Shown in pieces: positions 50,557 to 59,463 of a DNA stretch of 64,000 bases. The notes beneath the pieces are model-generated. The model was not told the DNA's origin. It was given only the letters and a program-made list of their open reading frames with translations, and did no database searches. Source of the stretch: Virgibacillus dokdonensis (GTDB lineage Bacteria; Bacillota; Bacilli; Bacillales; Amphibacillaceae); the NCBI RefSeq assembly GCF_900166595.1, contig NZ_LT745762.1, positions 179,971 through 243,970 of the forward strand, in the 5' to 3' direction. Position numbers and translations under genes: made by a program. Position 1 is the first letter of the stretch. Every line of letters begins with the position of its first letter.

Positions 50557-51345
50557 ATGAAGCATATTTTTATCCTTTGCATCAGCATCGTTTTTCTAAC
50601 AGGGTGCGCTCTGTTTGAGGAAGAACAACTTTTCGAGCAACCTGCTGAACAAAATAAAATACTTGTAGCTGCAGATTCCAGTTTGAAAGATGTACTTCCT
50701 AAACTAATTACGCAATTTGAAAAAGAACATCCGACGATAGCAGTAGAAGTAAATTTTGCAAGTTCTGGCCAATTAGCTGGTAATATTCAACAAGGTGCTC
50801 CCATTGACCTACTCTTATCTGCAAATAAAGAGTGGACGGATACGTTAAAAAAAGAAGGATTAATTCTAAATGGTTCGCAAAAAAAGTTTGCTCACAATCA
50901 ACTCGTATTAATATCACATACGGATAAAGAGTTATCAATAGAAGATTTAGGTGATGTAAAACAGGCTCCTTTTAAAGAACTCGTTCTAGGTGATCCCGTG
51001 AATGTAACAGCTGGTGATTATGCACAAAAAGCTTTTCAATCAAATGAAGTAAATATATGGGACACCATTAAAAATAAAACTGTCTATGTTAAAGATATAG
51101 CAGATATTATGGAAAAGGTGAGAGAGAATACGCAAACACTTGGCGTTGTATATGCTTCCAACACGGTTCAAAACGAGGACGTAAACGTGATCTATGAAAT
51201 TGACGAGCACCTCCATCCATCCATCGTTTATGAAACGGGAATTACTTCCTATAGTACAAATCATCATGATGCGAAGGTGTTAACCGATTTTATAAATTCT
51301 AAAAAGGCAACAGAAACTTTTGCAGCATATGGGTTTGGAGAATAG
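50557..51345 (+). CDS. modA: Molybdate-type ABC transporter substrate-binding lipoprotein (ModA)
   Basis: The 262-residue protein has a lipoprotein signal (ISIVFLTGCAL, lipobox Cys near residue 17) and a periplasmic-binding fold. It has ModA-like motifs: AADSSLKDVLPKL, ASSGQLAGNIQQGAPIDLLLSA and GDPVNVTAGDYAQKAF. It should bind molybdate or tungstate outside the membrane. ATG 50557 follows AGGAGGA. No modB or modC gene lies nearby, so its transporter partners are elsewhere or absent. Confidence 0.88.
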   Translation: MKHIFILCISIVFLTGCALFEEEQLFEQPAEQNKILVAADSSLKDVLPKLITQFEKEHPTIAVEVNFASSGQLAGNIQQGAPIDLLLSANKEWTDTLKKEGLILNGSQKKFAHNQLVLISHTDKELSIEDLGDVKQAPFKELVLGDPVNVTAGDYAQKAFQSNEVNIWDTIKNKTVYVKDIADIMEKVRENTQTLGVVYASNTVQNEDVNVIYEIDEHLHPSIVYETGITSYSTNHHDAKVLTDFINSKKATETFAAYGFGE

Positions 51346-51410
51346 TTCAAACTCCTACGCGAACTTTACTACCATTTTTTTATGAAGGTTTAAAAACATT
51401 CCTATAATGC

Positions 51411-51447
51411 AAAAAAACCATCTTCTGCAAGGTAGCAAAAGATGGCT
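51411..51447. terminator. Bidirectional terminator between modA and rpsR
   Basis: AACCATCTT pairs with AAGATGGCTT, with inner TGC/GCA pairs and a seven-base A run that reads as T on the - strand. It is strongest for rpsR. Confidence 0.8.
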
Positions 51448-51456
51448 TCTATATGA

Positions 51457-51690
51457 TTACTCAGCAACATATGGCAATAAAGCCATTGTACGAGCACGTT
51501 TGATTGCTTTCGTTAGTTTACGTTGATATTTTGCAGAAGTTCCAGTTACACGACGAGGAAGAATTTTTCCACGTTCAGAAATAAAACGTCTTAGCAAGTC
51601 AACATCTTTATAGTCAATGTGTGTAATTCCGTTCGCTGTAAAATAACACACTTTACGACGTTTTGCACGACCGCGACGAGCTGCCATCAA
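51457..51690 (-). CDS. rpsR: 30S ribosomal protein S18
   Basis: A 77-residue basic protein with the S18 core ([18 protein letters not shown] and LPRRVTGT). It is the last gene of rpsF-ssb-rpsR. S18 binds S6 in the platform of the small subunit. Confidence 0.97.
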   Translation of the reverse strand: MMAARRGRAKRRKVCYFTANGITHIDYKDVDLLRRFISERGKILPRRVTGTSAKYQRKLTKAIKRARTMALLPYVAE

Positions 51691-51706
51691 TATGACCTCC
51701 TTTTAA

Positions 51707-52207
51707 TTAAAATGGTAAATCATCATCTGATATTTCAATAGGTTCTCCATTATTTTGAAATGGATTTTCCTTGTTATTTTGACTTTGACTTTGACTTTGT
51801 TCATATGGGTTGGATTGCGGTTCGAATTGACCTTGGTTTCTGTTTGGTTGAAATCCTGATGCACCTTGTCCCCCGCCCTGAGAAGAACCTTTTGTTTCCA
51901 AAAATTGAACACTTTCTGCCACTATTTCAGTAACAAATACTGTTTTTCCATCTTGGCCTTCAAATCGGCGTGTTTGCACTCGTCCATCCACACCAACCAT
52001 GCTACCTTTATTCATATAATTCGCCAGGTTTTCCGCTGCTCTACGCCAAACGACACAGTTAATAAAATCTGCTTCACGGTTCCCCTGTTGATTGGAAAAT
52101 GGACGGTTTACCGCAAGTGTGAAATTGGCAACTGCTACGCCACTTGGGGTGTAACGTAAATCAGGATCCTTCGTTAACCTGCCGACAAGTACGACACGAT
52201 TTAACAT
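51707..52207 (-). CDS. ssb: Single-stranded DNA-binding protein
   Basis: The 166-residue protein has an OB fold (1-105, [22 protein letters not shown] across its start), a Gln/Asn/Ser-rich linker and the acidic tip DDDLPF used for partner binding. ATG 52207 is preferred over the GTG at 52216, because AAGGAG has normal spacing only to the ATG. It lies between rpsF and rpsR. Confidence 0.96.
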   Translation of the reverse strand: MLNRVVLVGRLTKDPDLRYTPSGVAVANFTLAVNRPFSNQQGNREADFINCVVWRRAAENLANYMNKGSMVGVDGRVQTRRFEGQDGKTVFVTEIVAESVQFLETKGSSQGGGQGASGFQPNRNQGQFEPQSNPYEQSQSQSQNNKENPFQNNGEPIEISDDDLPF

Positions 52208-52222
52208 CCGAACCACTCCTTA

Positions 52223-52513
52223 TTATTGATCATCTTCTCGAACGACAATATGACGAATAATATCATCAGAAAACTTTGCTAGACGGTCAAACTCATTAAT
52301 AGCTTGATCATCACTGCTGAAGTTAATGATTACATAATACCCATCACGATAGTCATTGATTTCATAAGCAAGGCGTTTTTTGCCTTTTTCATCAACTTTT
52401 TCAATCTCCGCACCATTATCAGTAAGAATACCATTGAAACGCTCTATTAAAGCTGTCTGCGCTTCTTCTTCCATGTCTGGGCGGATGATGTACATGATTT
52501 CGTATTTTCTCAT
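52223..52513 (-). CDS. rpsF: 30S ribosomal protein S6
   Basis: The 96-residue protein begins [17 protein letters not shown] and has the [14 protein letters not shown] strand, as in all S6 proteins. ATG 52513 follows AAAAGGAGG; the GTG at 52522 lies in the binding site. It heads the operon and binds S18. Confidence 0.97.
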   Translation of the reverse strand: MRKYEIMYIIRPDMEEEAQTALIERFNGILTDNGAEIEKVDEKGKKRLAYEINDYRDGYYVIINFSSDDQAINEFDRLAKFSDDIIRHIVVREDDQ

Positions 52514-52619
52514 CCGTAGCACCTCCTTTTGGACTTAGCGGCTCCCAATATTCGACGGTATATAATGTCGTCATGAGAGCAAGGAGTAATTCATAAAATT
52601 TAATTACTCACGATAGTGT
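52514..52619 (-). promoter_or_regulatory. rpsF leader, candidate S6:S18 autoregulatory RNA
   Basis: The leader has a perfect GAGTAATT/AATTACTC hairpin (52584-52609), then a region with two CCG trinucleotides before the ribosome binding site. rpsF leaders in many bacteria bind the S6:S18 complex through a CCG-containing bulge. I cannot fold it exactly here. Confidence 0.35.
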
Positions 52620-52648
52620 ATTATACCAAATCATCTTACAAATGACAA
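52620..52648 (-). promoter_or_regulatory. SigA promoter of rpsF-ssb-rpsR
   Basis: On the - strand TTGTCA and TATAAT are separated by 17 bp. Confidence 0.8.
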
Positions 52649-52674
52649 GTTTTTCGAGAGATCCTGTTTTACGT

Positions 52675-53775
52675 TTACACATTAAATCGGAAGTGGATAA
52701 CATCGCCATCTTGAACGATGTAATCTTTCCCTTCTAACCGTACCTTTCCATTTTCCCGCGCTTTTGTCATAGATCCAGCTGCTACTAAATCATCGTAGGA
52801 CACCGTTTCAGCACGGATAAAACCACGTTCAAAATCAGTATGAATGATTCCAGCAGCTTGCGGTGCTTTCATCCCTTTACGGAACGTCCAAGCACGAACT
52901 TCTTGTTCTCCCGCTGTAAAATATGTCGCCAATCCTAATAAATGATAAGAGGCTTTAATCAGCTTGTCCAGACCCGATTCTGTAATACCTAAATCGTCCA
53001 AGAACATGGCTTTTTCTTCTTCATCTAATTCGGAAATCTCTTCTTCTATTTTTGCACAAACGACAATCACTTCTGCATTTTCTTTTTCTGCATATGCTTT
53101 TACTTTTTGAACATGCTCATTGGCATCTGTATCTTCTACTTCTTCTTCACTTACATTAGCTACATAAAGCGTTGGCTTACTTGTAAGCAAATGTAGCCCT
53201 TTAACAATTTTCCATTGTTCTTCATTAAACTCCATTGCTCTAACTGGTTGTTCTTCTTCTAATCCTGTCTTCAATTTACTTAATACTTCAAATTCTGCAA
53301 CAGCAGATTTTTCCTTTTGCCTAGCTAATTTCTCCACACGTTGGAATCGTTTGTTCACCGTTTCCAAATCTGCAAGAATTAATTCCAAATTAATAATATC
53401 CATATCTTCAACTGGATCGACTTTTCCAGATACATGCGTAATATTCTCATCATCAAAGCAACGGACGACTTGGCAAATAGCATCTACTTGACGAATATGA
53501 GATAAAAACTGGTTACCTAATCCCTCCCCTTTACTTGCGCCTTTTACAATACCTGCAATATCTGTAAACTCAAATGTTGTCGGTACTGTCTTTTTTGGTT
53601 TTACTAATTCTGTTAATTTATTTAAGCGTTTGTCTGGTACTTCTACAATTCCTACGTTTGGATCTATAGTCGCAAACGGATAGTTTGCTGCTTCTGCTCC
53701 AGCTTGGGTAATTGCATTAAATAACGTGGACTTACCGACGTTTGGAAGACCGACAATTCCTGCTGTTAAAGACAT
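52675..53775 (-). CDS. ychF: Redox-regulated ATPase/GTPase YchF (Obg family)
   Basis: The 366-residue P-loop protein has GLPNVGKSTLFNA at the N-terminus, the DIAGIVKGASKGEGLGN switch, a coiled-coil insert and a C-terminal TGS domain (WTFRKGMKAPQAAGIIHTD region). YchF prefers ATP and associates with ribosomes in stress responses. ATG 53775 is chosen after AAGGAGTGA. It matches yyaF of B. subtilis in position. Confidence 0.96.
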   Translation of the reverse strand: MSLTAGIVGLPNVGKSTLFNAITQAGAEAANYPFATIDPNVGIVEVPDKRLNKLTELVKPKKTVPTTFEFTDIAGIVKGASKGEGLGNQFLSHIRQVDAICQVVRCFDDENITHVSGKVDPVEDMDIINLELILADLETVNKRFQRVEKLARQKEKSAVAEFEVLSKLKTGLEEEQPVRAMEFNEEQWKIVKGLHLLTSKPTLYVANVSEEEVEDTDANEHVQKVKAYAEKENAEVIVVCAKIEEEISELDEEEKAMFLDDLGITESGLDKLIKASYHLLGLATYFTAGEQEVRAWTFRKGMKAPQAAGIIHTDFERGFIRAETVSYDDLVAAGSMTKARENGKVRLEGKDYIVQDGDVIHFRFNV

Positions 53776-53868
53776 GCCTATTTCACTCCTTAAGGATTCC
53801 ATTCATATGAACACGTTTGTCCTTTTCATTATAGATACAAGCCAATCAAATGACAAGCTAACAAAAAG

Positions 53869-53900
53869 TAAAAGTAGACAGAAATAGCTGCCTACTTTTA
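53869..53900 (-). terminator. Terminator after the DUF951 gene
   Basis: On the - strand TAAAAGTAGGCAG pairs with CTGTCTACTTTTA (one mismatch), followed by CTTTTTG. Confidence 0.65.
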
Positions 53901-54019
53901 CACTTTACCCTATTAATTTTCATTTTCTCTTTATCTTTAATCATAATTATACCATTTTAATACGGTCATCGCTATTTCTTTACACATGAAAAAATTTCTT
54001 TTTCCCTTTATGTTCGTAC

Positions 54020-54223
54020 TTATTCTTCTGCTTTTTCCAGTATTTTTTTCATTTTTTTCTCAAATTGTTTACGTGGGATCATGACACTATGATCACAGCC
54101 CAAACATTTAATACGGATATCCATTCCCATCCGTATAATTCGCCAACGGTTTTCGCCGCACGGATGTGGCTTTTTCATTTGTACGACATCATGTAGTGCA
54201 AATTGTTTTCCTTCCATAGCCAT
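54020..54223 (-). CDS. DUF951-family small protein
   Basis: A 67-residue protein with HDVVQMKKPHPCGENRWRIIRMGMDIRIKCLGCDHSV, in which Cys residues (PCG and CLGC) suggest metal binding. The family commonly lies beside ychF, as here. The function is unknown. ATG 54223 has AAGGAG close before it; an ATG two codons later is also possible. Confidence 0.88.
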   Translation of the reverse strand: MAMEGKQFALHDVVQMKKPHPCGENRWRIIRMGMDIRIKCLGCDHSVMIPRKQFEKKMKKILEKAEE

Positions 54224-54275
54224 GTTCTCCTTCATTATTTATCTTTGTAAAATGAACTATCTCAACCTTAACATG

Positions 54276-54338
54276 TTAGAAAGACTTGGCTTGTCCCCAA
54301 GTCTTATGGAAAAGCCTTTTTTTCTTATAGTTTAAATC
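54276..54338 (+). repeat. Hairpin-head copy of the dispersed repeat
   Basis: TTAGAAAGACTTGGCTTGTCCCCAAGTCTTATGG and TTTTTTTCTTATAGTTTAAATC match the head of copies A and I but have no body. It lies between the DUF951 gene and the IS4 element. Confidence 0.7.
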
Positions 54339-54399
54339 ACTAGCATTGCATTAATTAAACCTGATGATTCAAAATACTGAAAATGTTTAATAATTACGT

Positions 54400-55593
54400 G
54401 TTCATGATACAAAAAAATCCTTTACAATGGAAGTACAGGTGGTTCCTGTCCAAATCCAAAAGTAAAGGATAATCCGTATGGACAAGAATACACTAAAATC
54501 ATCATTTGGTAAATGGGTTTCACCTATAAATACGAAAAAACTATTTGAACAAGTAGAAGAAAATAAACAAGATTACTACACAAAAAAGCTAACAACTGCA
54601 GGGTATATAAAGCTCATGTTACTTGCCCAACTGCAAGGATTCGAGAGCTTGGAAGAAATGAGCGATGCCCTAATAGATGATGGACTTCAGAAAGCACTGG
54701 GGTTTGAATCGATTAGTACATCTCAGCTATCAAGGAAGAATAATGAAATGAATCCAATGATCCTTTCCCATTTATTCTTGGACCTTGTTTACAAAATAAA
54801 AGGTATCCAATCTAAAAACGGGAAATACATGCCATTGAAAATCATTGATTCTAGCACGCTTCCATTAAACTTAACGAATCATAAGTGGGCAAAGTTCCGT
54901 AAAACAAAAGCAGGAGTTAAGCTACATTTACGACTTATATTTATGAATAAAGATACCGTCTATCCTGAAAAAGCAGTGATTACAACAGCCAAAGAACATG
55001 ACAGAAATCAACTGGAAGTTCTCGTAGACGACAAAGAAGCCATGTATGTGTTTGACCGTGGATACGTTGATTATGAACGATTTGATCGAATGACAGATGA
55101 AGGCTATTTTTTCGTATCAAGACTGAAGAAAAACGCCATCACTCGTGAAGTAGAATCATTTTCTATACCTAAAGATGCTACGGTTTTATCCGACAAGATG
55201 GTTTACATCGGTTCGACGCAAAATCGTACAGAGAATGTATTCCGCCTACTTGAAGTAGTGGATACAAAGGGAAACATTCTACGATTAATTACTAACCGTT
55301 TCGATCTAAATTCCGAAGAGATTAGTGAAATTTACCGTCAACGGTGGGCCATAGAGCTATTTTTCAAATGGCTCAAACAGCATGTAGAGATCAAACACTT
55401 TTATGGCATGAGCGAAACTGCCATTCAAAATCAAATTTTCCTTGCACTTATTGCTTACTGTTTACATGTACTTATCCAGTTAGAGATGAGGAGTAAGAAG
55501 TCCTTACTCCGAATTAGCCGCTGGTTAAATAAAGCGCTGTGGAAACCTGCGTACATCTGGATTCGCAGATTTGACGATAGATCTATTCCGTAA
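54400..55593 (+). mobile_element. IS4-family element (IS4Bsu1-like), right end not found
   Basis: The left end (TTCATGATACAAAAAAATCC...) resembles the ends of IS4Bsu1-type elements and precedes an intact transposase. I could not find the inverted copy of this end downstream of the gene, so the right boundary is open or lost. An ATCCTTTAC/GTAAAGGAT inverted repeat lies between the left end and the start codon. Confidence 0.65.
54478..55593 (+). CDS. IS4-family transposase
   Basis: The 371-residue DDE transposase has IIDSSTLPL (first Asp), MYVFDRGYVDY (second Asp) and the IS4 Y-x2-R-x3-E-x6-K signature in YRQRWAIELFFKWLK. The N-terminal part (DKNTLKSSFGKWVSPI) is like IS4Bsu1 transposases. It appears intact. 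It interrupts the usual ychF-DUF951-mscS order. Confidence 0.92.
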   Translation: MDKNTLKSSFGKWVSPINTKKLFEQVEENKQDYYTKKLTTAGYIKLMLLAQLQGFESLEEMSDALIDDGLQKALGFESISTSQLSRKNNEMNPMILSHLFLDLVYKIKGIQSKNGKYMPLKIIDSSTLPLNLTNHKWAKFRKTKAGVKLHLRLIFMNKDTVYPEKAVITTAKEHDRNQLEVLVDDKEAMYVFDRGYVDYERFDRMTDEGYFFVSRLKKNAITREVESFSIPKDATVLSDKMVYIGSTQNRTENVFRLLEVVDTKGNILRLITNRFDLNSEEISEIYRQRWAIELFFKWLKQHVEIKHFYGMSETAIQNQIFLALIAYCLHVLIQLEMRSKKSLLRISRWLNKALWKPAYIWIRRFDDRSIP

Positions 55594-55793
55594 ATACATA
55601 CAGTGTCGCTGTTGCTAATAGTTTAATTGTATAATTTTTCCAAATGGACAGACCACCTTTGTTTAGCCTTTGTCTTTTTGGCAAAAAATCCTGCAAAGAT
55701 GCTTACTGAATTTTCAAACCATATTTATGCAATGCTAGTGAGTTTAAATTAAAAAATTACATACTTGCCTATAGTGTAAAAGTAAGTTAAATT

Positions 55794-56343
55794 CTACTTC
55801 TTTATAACGGCAAGCAGATGATATTCTGCATTGGCCTCACGATATTCCGTATAGACATTGAATAGTGTATTGCATTCATGTTGAGCCTCCGTAATTATTT
55901 TCTTTAGAATCTTTTCACGTGTAGCTCCTTTTAACATACAGTTCACAAACACTTCGCCTTTTTAAGTTCGAATAGTATTTTATTTACAAAAGCGGTCTCT
56001 TTTCTTATAACATTTTTATAAAAGTGTAGCATGGAATCTAACAATACAAAATCTGTATCCTCGGGAATCGGAAAGTCAAATACGTTATCGACTATTCCTT
56101 TAACGTCTATATTTCTTTTTTCAGCCTCTTTATTAACTTGGTTTATTCCAACTGTTGAATGATCCACTCCAACTACTTTATATCCTAGTTCTCCAAGCAG
56201 TAATGAATCTCTTCCTTGCCCACAACCTAAATCAAGTACAGTTCCTTTCGATTGATAATTTGTGAAAAAACGAACGAGAGCTGGATATGGATTTCCAAAA
56301 TAATATTTTCCTTGTAATAATCATCGTATACTACTTTTTTCAT
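55794..56343 (-). pseudogene. Class I SAM-dependent methyltransferase with two frameshifts
   Basis: From ATG 56343 the protein begins MKKVVYDDYYKEN. A -1 shift near 56310 is needed to continue as YFGNPYPALVRFF...VLDLGCGQGRDSLLLGELGYKVVGVD, which contains the SAM motif. A second -1 shift in an A run near 55957 restores GEVFVNCMLKG...YHLLAVIKK and the stop at 55794. With both repaired the length is about 183 residues, a normal small methyltransferase. Both shifts are at A runs, so sequencing error is possible. The substrate is unknown. Confidence 0.8.
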
Positions 56344-56409
56344 TGCATCATCCCCAACATTAGAAAATCTGTGCCTCCCCATAGTTTTTTCTATTAATGA
56401 TTATTCTGC

Positions 56410-57438
56410 TTATTCATCGCCTTCTCTTTGTGGGGACTGTTCACCATGCGATTCAAGATCCGGATATCCTGTTCGATTACTCGAGCTATCATGAAACTGT
56501 TTCCTTTGGCTATAATCCAATAATTCTTGCTTCTGATCACGAGAATACATCACGATTCTTGGAGAAGGTATTTCAATTCCTGAGCGATAAAGGTAATGTT
56601 GCATATCACGGCGAATATTTCTTTCTGCAGCCCATTGAAAACCAGGTAATGTTTCTGCAATGACACGAATTACAAAATGGGATGCTTCTAAATTTTGTAC
56701 ACCAATAATTTCTGGGGTACCTACAACAAAATCATATTTATCTGGTAGTGTAACGGCAACTTCATTTATTAAGCGCTCTGCGTCGTCGACACTACTTTCA
56801 TAAGGTACATTAATATCCACGATTGCCAACCCATTATGAACGGAATAATTGATGACTTGGGTGACATTACCATTTGGTAAAATATGCATTTCACCTGTCC
56901 AGCTTAATACTTTCGTTGTTCTTAAACCGATTTCTTCCACCGTTCCTTCAATACCTGCGACACCAACATAATCGCCTACGGAAAATTGGTCTTCAAAAAT
57001 AATGAAAAATCCTGAGATAATGTCTCTGACTAAATTTTGCGCACCAAAACCAATTGCTAAACCAGCGACACCTGCACCAGCGATTAATGCTCCTATTTCC
57101 AGACCAAACACACCATCTAAAATCATAAGGAGTGCGATAAAATAAACGACATATGCAATCACATTTTTAATTAATTTTTTTAACGTGTTTTCCCGACGCT
57201 CTGTAATTCGAAGGGGGCCTTTATCCCGCTTCTTAAATAACCGGTCCACTACTTTCCGAGAAATACGAATGACCATCAGAGATAATACGAGAATAAGTAT
57301 AATTTGCAACATACCTTTTCCAACTGAAAACCATAAATCGGCACCTGTTAAATAATCCCATGCATCATTCATCAGTTTATGAAAATTATCTACTTCTTTC
57401 TCTACATTTTCTTCTACTGTGCTTTGTGCTAAATTCAT
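56410..57438 (-). CDS. MscS-family mechanosensitive ion channel
   Basis: The 342-residue protein has three N-terminal membrane helices (about 40-150). The Gly/Ala-rich pore helix is ALIAGAGVAGLAIGFGAQNLVRDIISG. A beta domain and a C-terminal alpha-beta domain follow, with a polar tail rich in Glu and Ser. It opens under membrane tension to release solutes in osmotic downshock. ATG 57438 follows AAGGGAGG. It lies next to a YkvI-like gene, 27 bp apart. Confidence 0.93.
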   Translation of the reverse strand: MNLAQSTVEENVEKEVDNFHKLMNDAWDYLTGADLWFSVGKGMLQIILILVLSLMVIRISRKVVDRLFKKRDKGPLRITERRENTLKKLIKNVIAYVVYFIALLMILDGVFGLEIGALIAGAGVAGLAIGFGAQNLVRDIISGFFIIFEDQFSVGDYVGVAGIEGTVEEIGLRTTKVLSWTGEMHILPNGNVTQVINYSVHNGLAIVDINVPYESSVDDAERLINEVAVTLPDKYDFVVGTPEIIGVQNLEASHFVIRVIAETLPGFQWAAERNIRRDMQHYLYRSGIEIPSPRIVMYSRDQKQELLDYSQRKQFHDSSSNRTGYPDLESHGEQSPQREGDE

Positions 57439-57465
57439 CCTAAGCCTCCCTTGCCTTCTCAAAAT

Positions 57466-58491
57466 CTATATTTTTGTTTTTTCCAGTTTATCCCAAAAAG
57501 GAAGAAATAATAATCGCGTTAATACGTATAAATTTAATATACCGTAAATGGGGTATAAGTATTGAATTAAGGTTGAAAAACCGAGAGCTGTTAATGGAAT
57601 CATTGTAACCAAGGTCAAGCAAACAATCAACCATAATGGTTGCTTGACATAGTCTTGTACACGGCTCACAATGCCAAGTATTCCTGAAGCAGCTGTGGTA
57701 AAAATAGCAAACCATAATAATATACTCATAAAAACGAGCATTTGTAATGGATAGTTCTTCATAATAGCAAATAATGGAATCTCATATACTAGTACTTCAT
57801 CAGCAATTTGAATTAAACTATTATTGTAAATAAACGAAATAACTCCAAGTGTAAGCCCACTGCCAATAGAAGCAATCCATATTTCTTGTTTTGATTGTAC
57901 TTTATGTCCGATTGCTCCCAAGACAGCAATTAGCGGAAGTATATTTAATGCCGTAAAAGGAAATGCGGCCATCCAATTTCGTTGTTCATGCCAATGTGAA
58001 AAAAGATCCAATTTTTGATCAATCGTAAACCATAATAGTACAAACACAAGCCCTGTTAATAATATTGGTAGTATAAATTGGTTGATAGATAGGAGGCCAT
58101 TCACTCCTTTTAAAAATAGTAGTATAAGCGCAACAATTATTATACTTATTCCCCACCAGTAAGGGTAATTAAACGCTTGCGATGTTGCACCACTACCAGC
58201 AATCATAATAACAGTAGTTGTAAACAAATAAATAAAAATCATCACGTCATACACTTTTGTTAATTTCACACCTACAATGTCTCGTAAAACTGGTAAGTAG
58301 TGGGTAGACTTTCGTGTGTAGCTCACATTCATAATGCCTATACAACAAATAGTAAAAAAACAGGCAAATAAAATAATAGCTAGTCCACTTTCATGACCAA
58401 AAAATTGCCATAATTCTCTTCCTGAAGCATACCCTGCCCCAATCGTTGTACCAATAATTAAAAACATCCATTGCATCCCTGCTCGTATCAT
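57466..58491 (-). CDS. YkvI-like membrane protein (putative amino acid transporter-fold)
   Basis: The 341-residue protein has about ten membrane helices and begins with GTTIGAGYASGRELWQFFG, a glycine-rich motif in the first helix typical of YkvI and LeuT-like/APC transporters. The substrate is unknown. ATG 58491 has GGAGG seven bases before it. It is upstream of mscS on the same strand and divergent from yyaC. Confidence 0.8.
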   Translation of the reverse strand: MIRAGMQWMFLIIGTTIGAGYASGRELWQFFGHESGLAIILFACFFTICCIGIMNVSYTRKSTHYLPVLRDIVGVKLTKVYDVMIFIYLFTTTVIMIAGSGATSQAFNYPYWWGISIIIVALILLFLKGVNGLLSINQFILPILLTGLVFVLLWFTIDQKLDLFSHWHEQRNWMAAFPFTALNILPLIAVLGAIGHKVQSKQEIWIASIGSGLTLGVISFIYNNSLIQIADEVLVYEIPLFAIMKNYPLQMLVFMSILLWFAIFTTAASGILGIVSRVQDYVKQPLWLIVCLTLVTMIPLTALGFSTLIQYLYPIYGILNLYVLTRLLFLPFWDKLEKTKI

Positions 58492-58579
58492 CTCATTTCC
58501 TCCATTTATTTTAATCATCTACGTATAGATTCAGGAAAATATCCGTATACTATACCAATATGTCTTTGGAGGATAAGCT

Positions 58580-59182
58580 ATGATTTTTAAAAACAAATTA
58601 TTGGATAATCACGATCAATTTCGTATGCACTATACAGATCCGGAATTCCATTTGAATATGCTAGATCGTTTTTTAGCGCTTCTCCCTCAGTCCCCACGGG
58701 AATATGTTGTTGTATCCATTGGGACAGACCGTTCTACAGGAGATGCTTTAGGACCGCTTGTTGGGAGTTTGTTTTCTGAGAAGAAACCGAGGCATATCTC
58801 TATCTATGGCACGTTGGATAATCCCGTTCATGCTGTCAATTTAGCAGATTATCTACATCAGATTGAGACATCATACCGACATCCTTTTATTATAGCCATT
58901 GATGCTTGTTTAGGAAAGCAACATTCTGTAGGAAAAATCATTGCAGGAAGAGGACCTATTAAACCTGGTGCAGCATTAAATAAACCGCTTCCTGCTATAG
59001 GAGATGCTCATCTTACTGGTGTTGTTAATGTGAGTGGATTTATGGAATACGCTGTTTTACAAAATACGAGACTGCAGATTGTTATGGCAATGGCCAAATT
59101 AATTGCCGACCTTTTAGATGAAGTAGATCAACGTTTAACATATAGAAAAAGAATGCCAGCTGTGGTTTCAACGACCATATAA
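58580..59182 (+). CDS. yyaC: YyaC (DUF1256) sporulation-associated protein
   Basis: The 200-residue protein has the YyaC pattern: VVVSIGTDRSTGDALGPLVG, IYGTLDNPVHAVNL, IAIDACLGK and HLTGVVNVSGFMEY. The family is related to the germination protease GPR fold and is found in spore formers, where a protease role is suspected. GGAGGATAAGCT precedes the ATG. It is near spo0J as in B. subtilis. Confidence 0.93.
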   Translation: MIFKNKLLDNHDQFRMHYTDPEFHLNMLDRFLALLPQSPREYVVVSIGTDRSTGDALGPLVGSLFSEKKPRHISIYGTLDNPVHAVNLADYLHQIETSYRHPFIIAIDACLGKQHSVGKIIAGRGPIKPGAALNKPLPAIGDAHLTGVVNVSGFMEYAVLQNTRLQIVMAMAKLIADLLDEVDQRLTYRKRMPAVVSTTI

Positions 59183-59302
59183 GAATCATTCTCTTTGTGA
59201 AGCCCATGACAAGCGAGCTAATGCAAAAGTCAGAAATTCATTAATTGGACAATTTTTTCTTCCTCCAATTGATGCTCCCCTCTCGTCTCCTATACATATG
59301 GA

Positions 59303-59357
59303 CTATAGATGGAACAAAAGGGATAGGTTATGCACACTATTCCTTTTGTTCTCTATA
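59303..59357. other. Long hairpin between converging yyaC and DUF554 genes
   Basis: CTATAG, GAACAAAAGG and ATAG pair in order with CTAT, CCTTTTGTTC and CTATAG around a short loop, giving about 20 paired bases with few bulges. There is no T run after it. It may act as a processing or termination structure. Confidence 0.5.
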
Positions 59358-59387
59358 GGAAATCATAAGATTTTTTGGTTTATAGTA

Positions 59388-59442
59388 TTAGAAAAACAAG
59401 GTTTTTTCAGCTATAGGAGAGTATAAGCCAAATTTTTCTAAC
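59388..59442. repeat. Hairpin-head copy of the dispersed repeat
   Basis: TTAGAAAAAC at the left and TTTTTCTAAC at the right form the outer stem, with an unrelated inner sequence. It follows the DUF554 gene and could stop it. Confidence 0.55.
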
Positions 59443-59463
59443 TATGTTACCCTACATGTATAG

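Noticed and set aside
55912..55925. TTTTCACGTGTAGC as a parS-like site
   Set aside because: Only the central TCACGTG fits; one arm is wrong and it lies inside the methyltransferase pseudogene.
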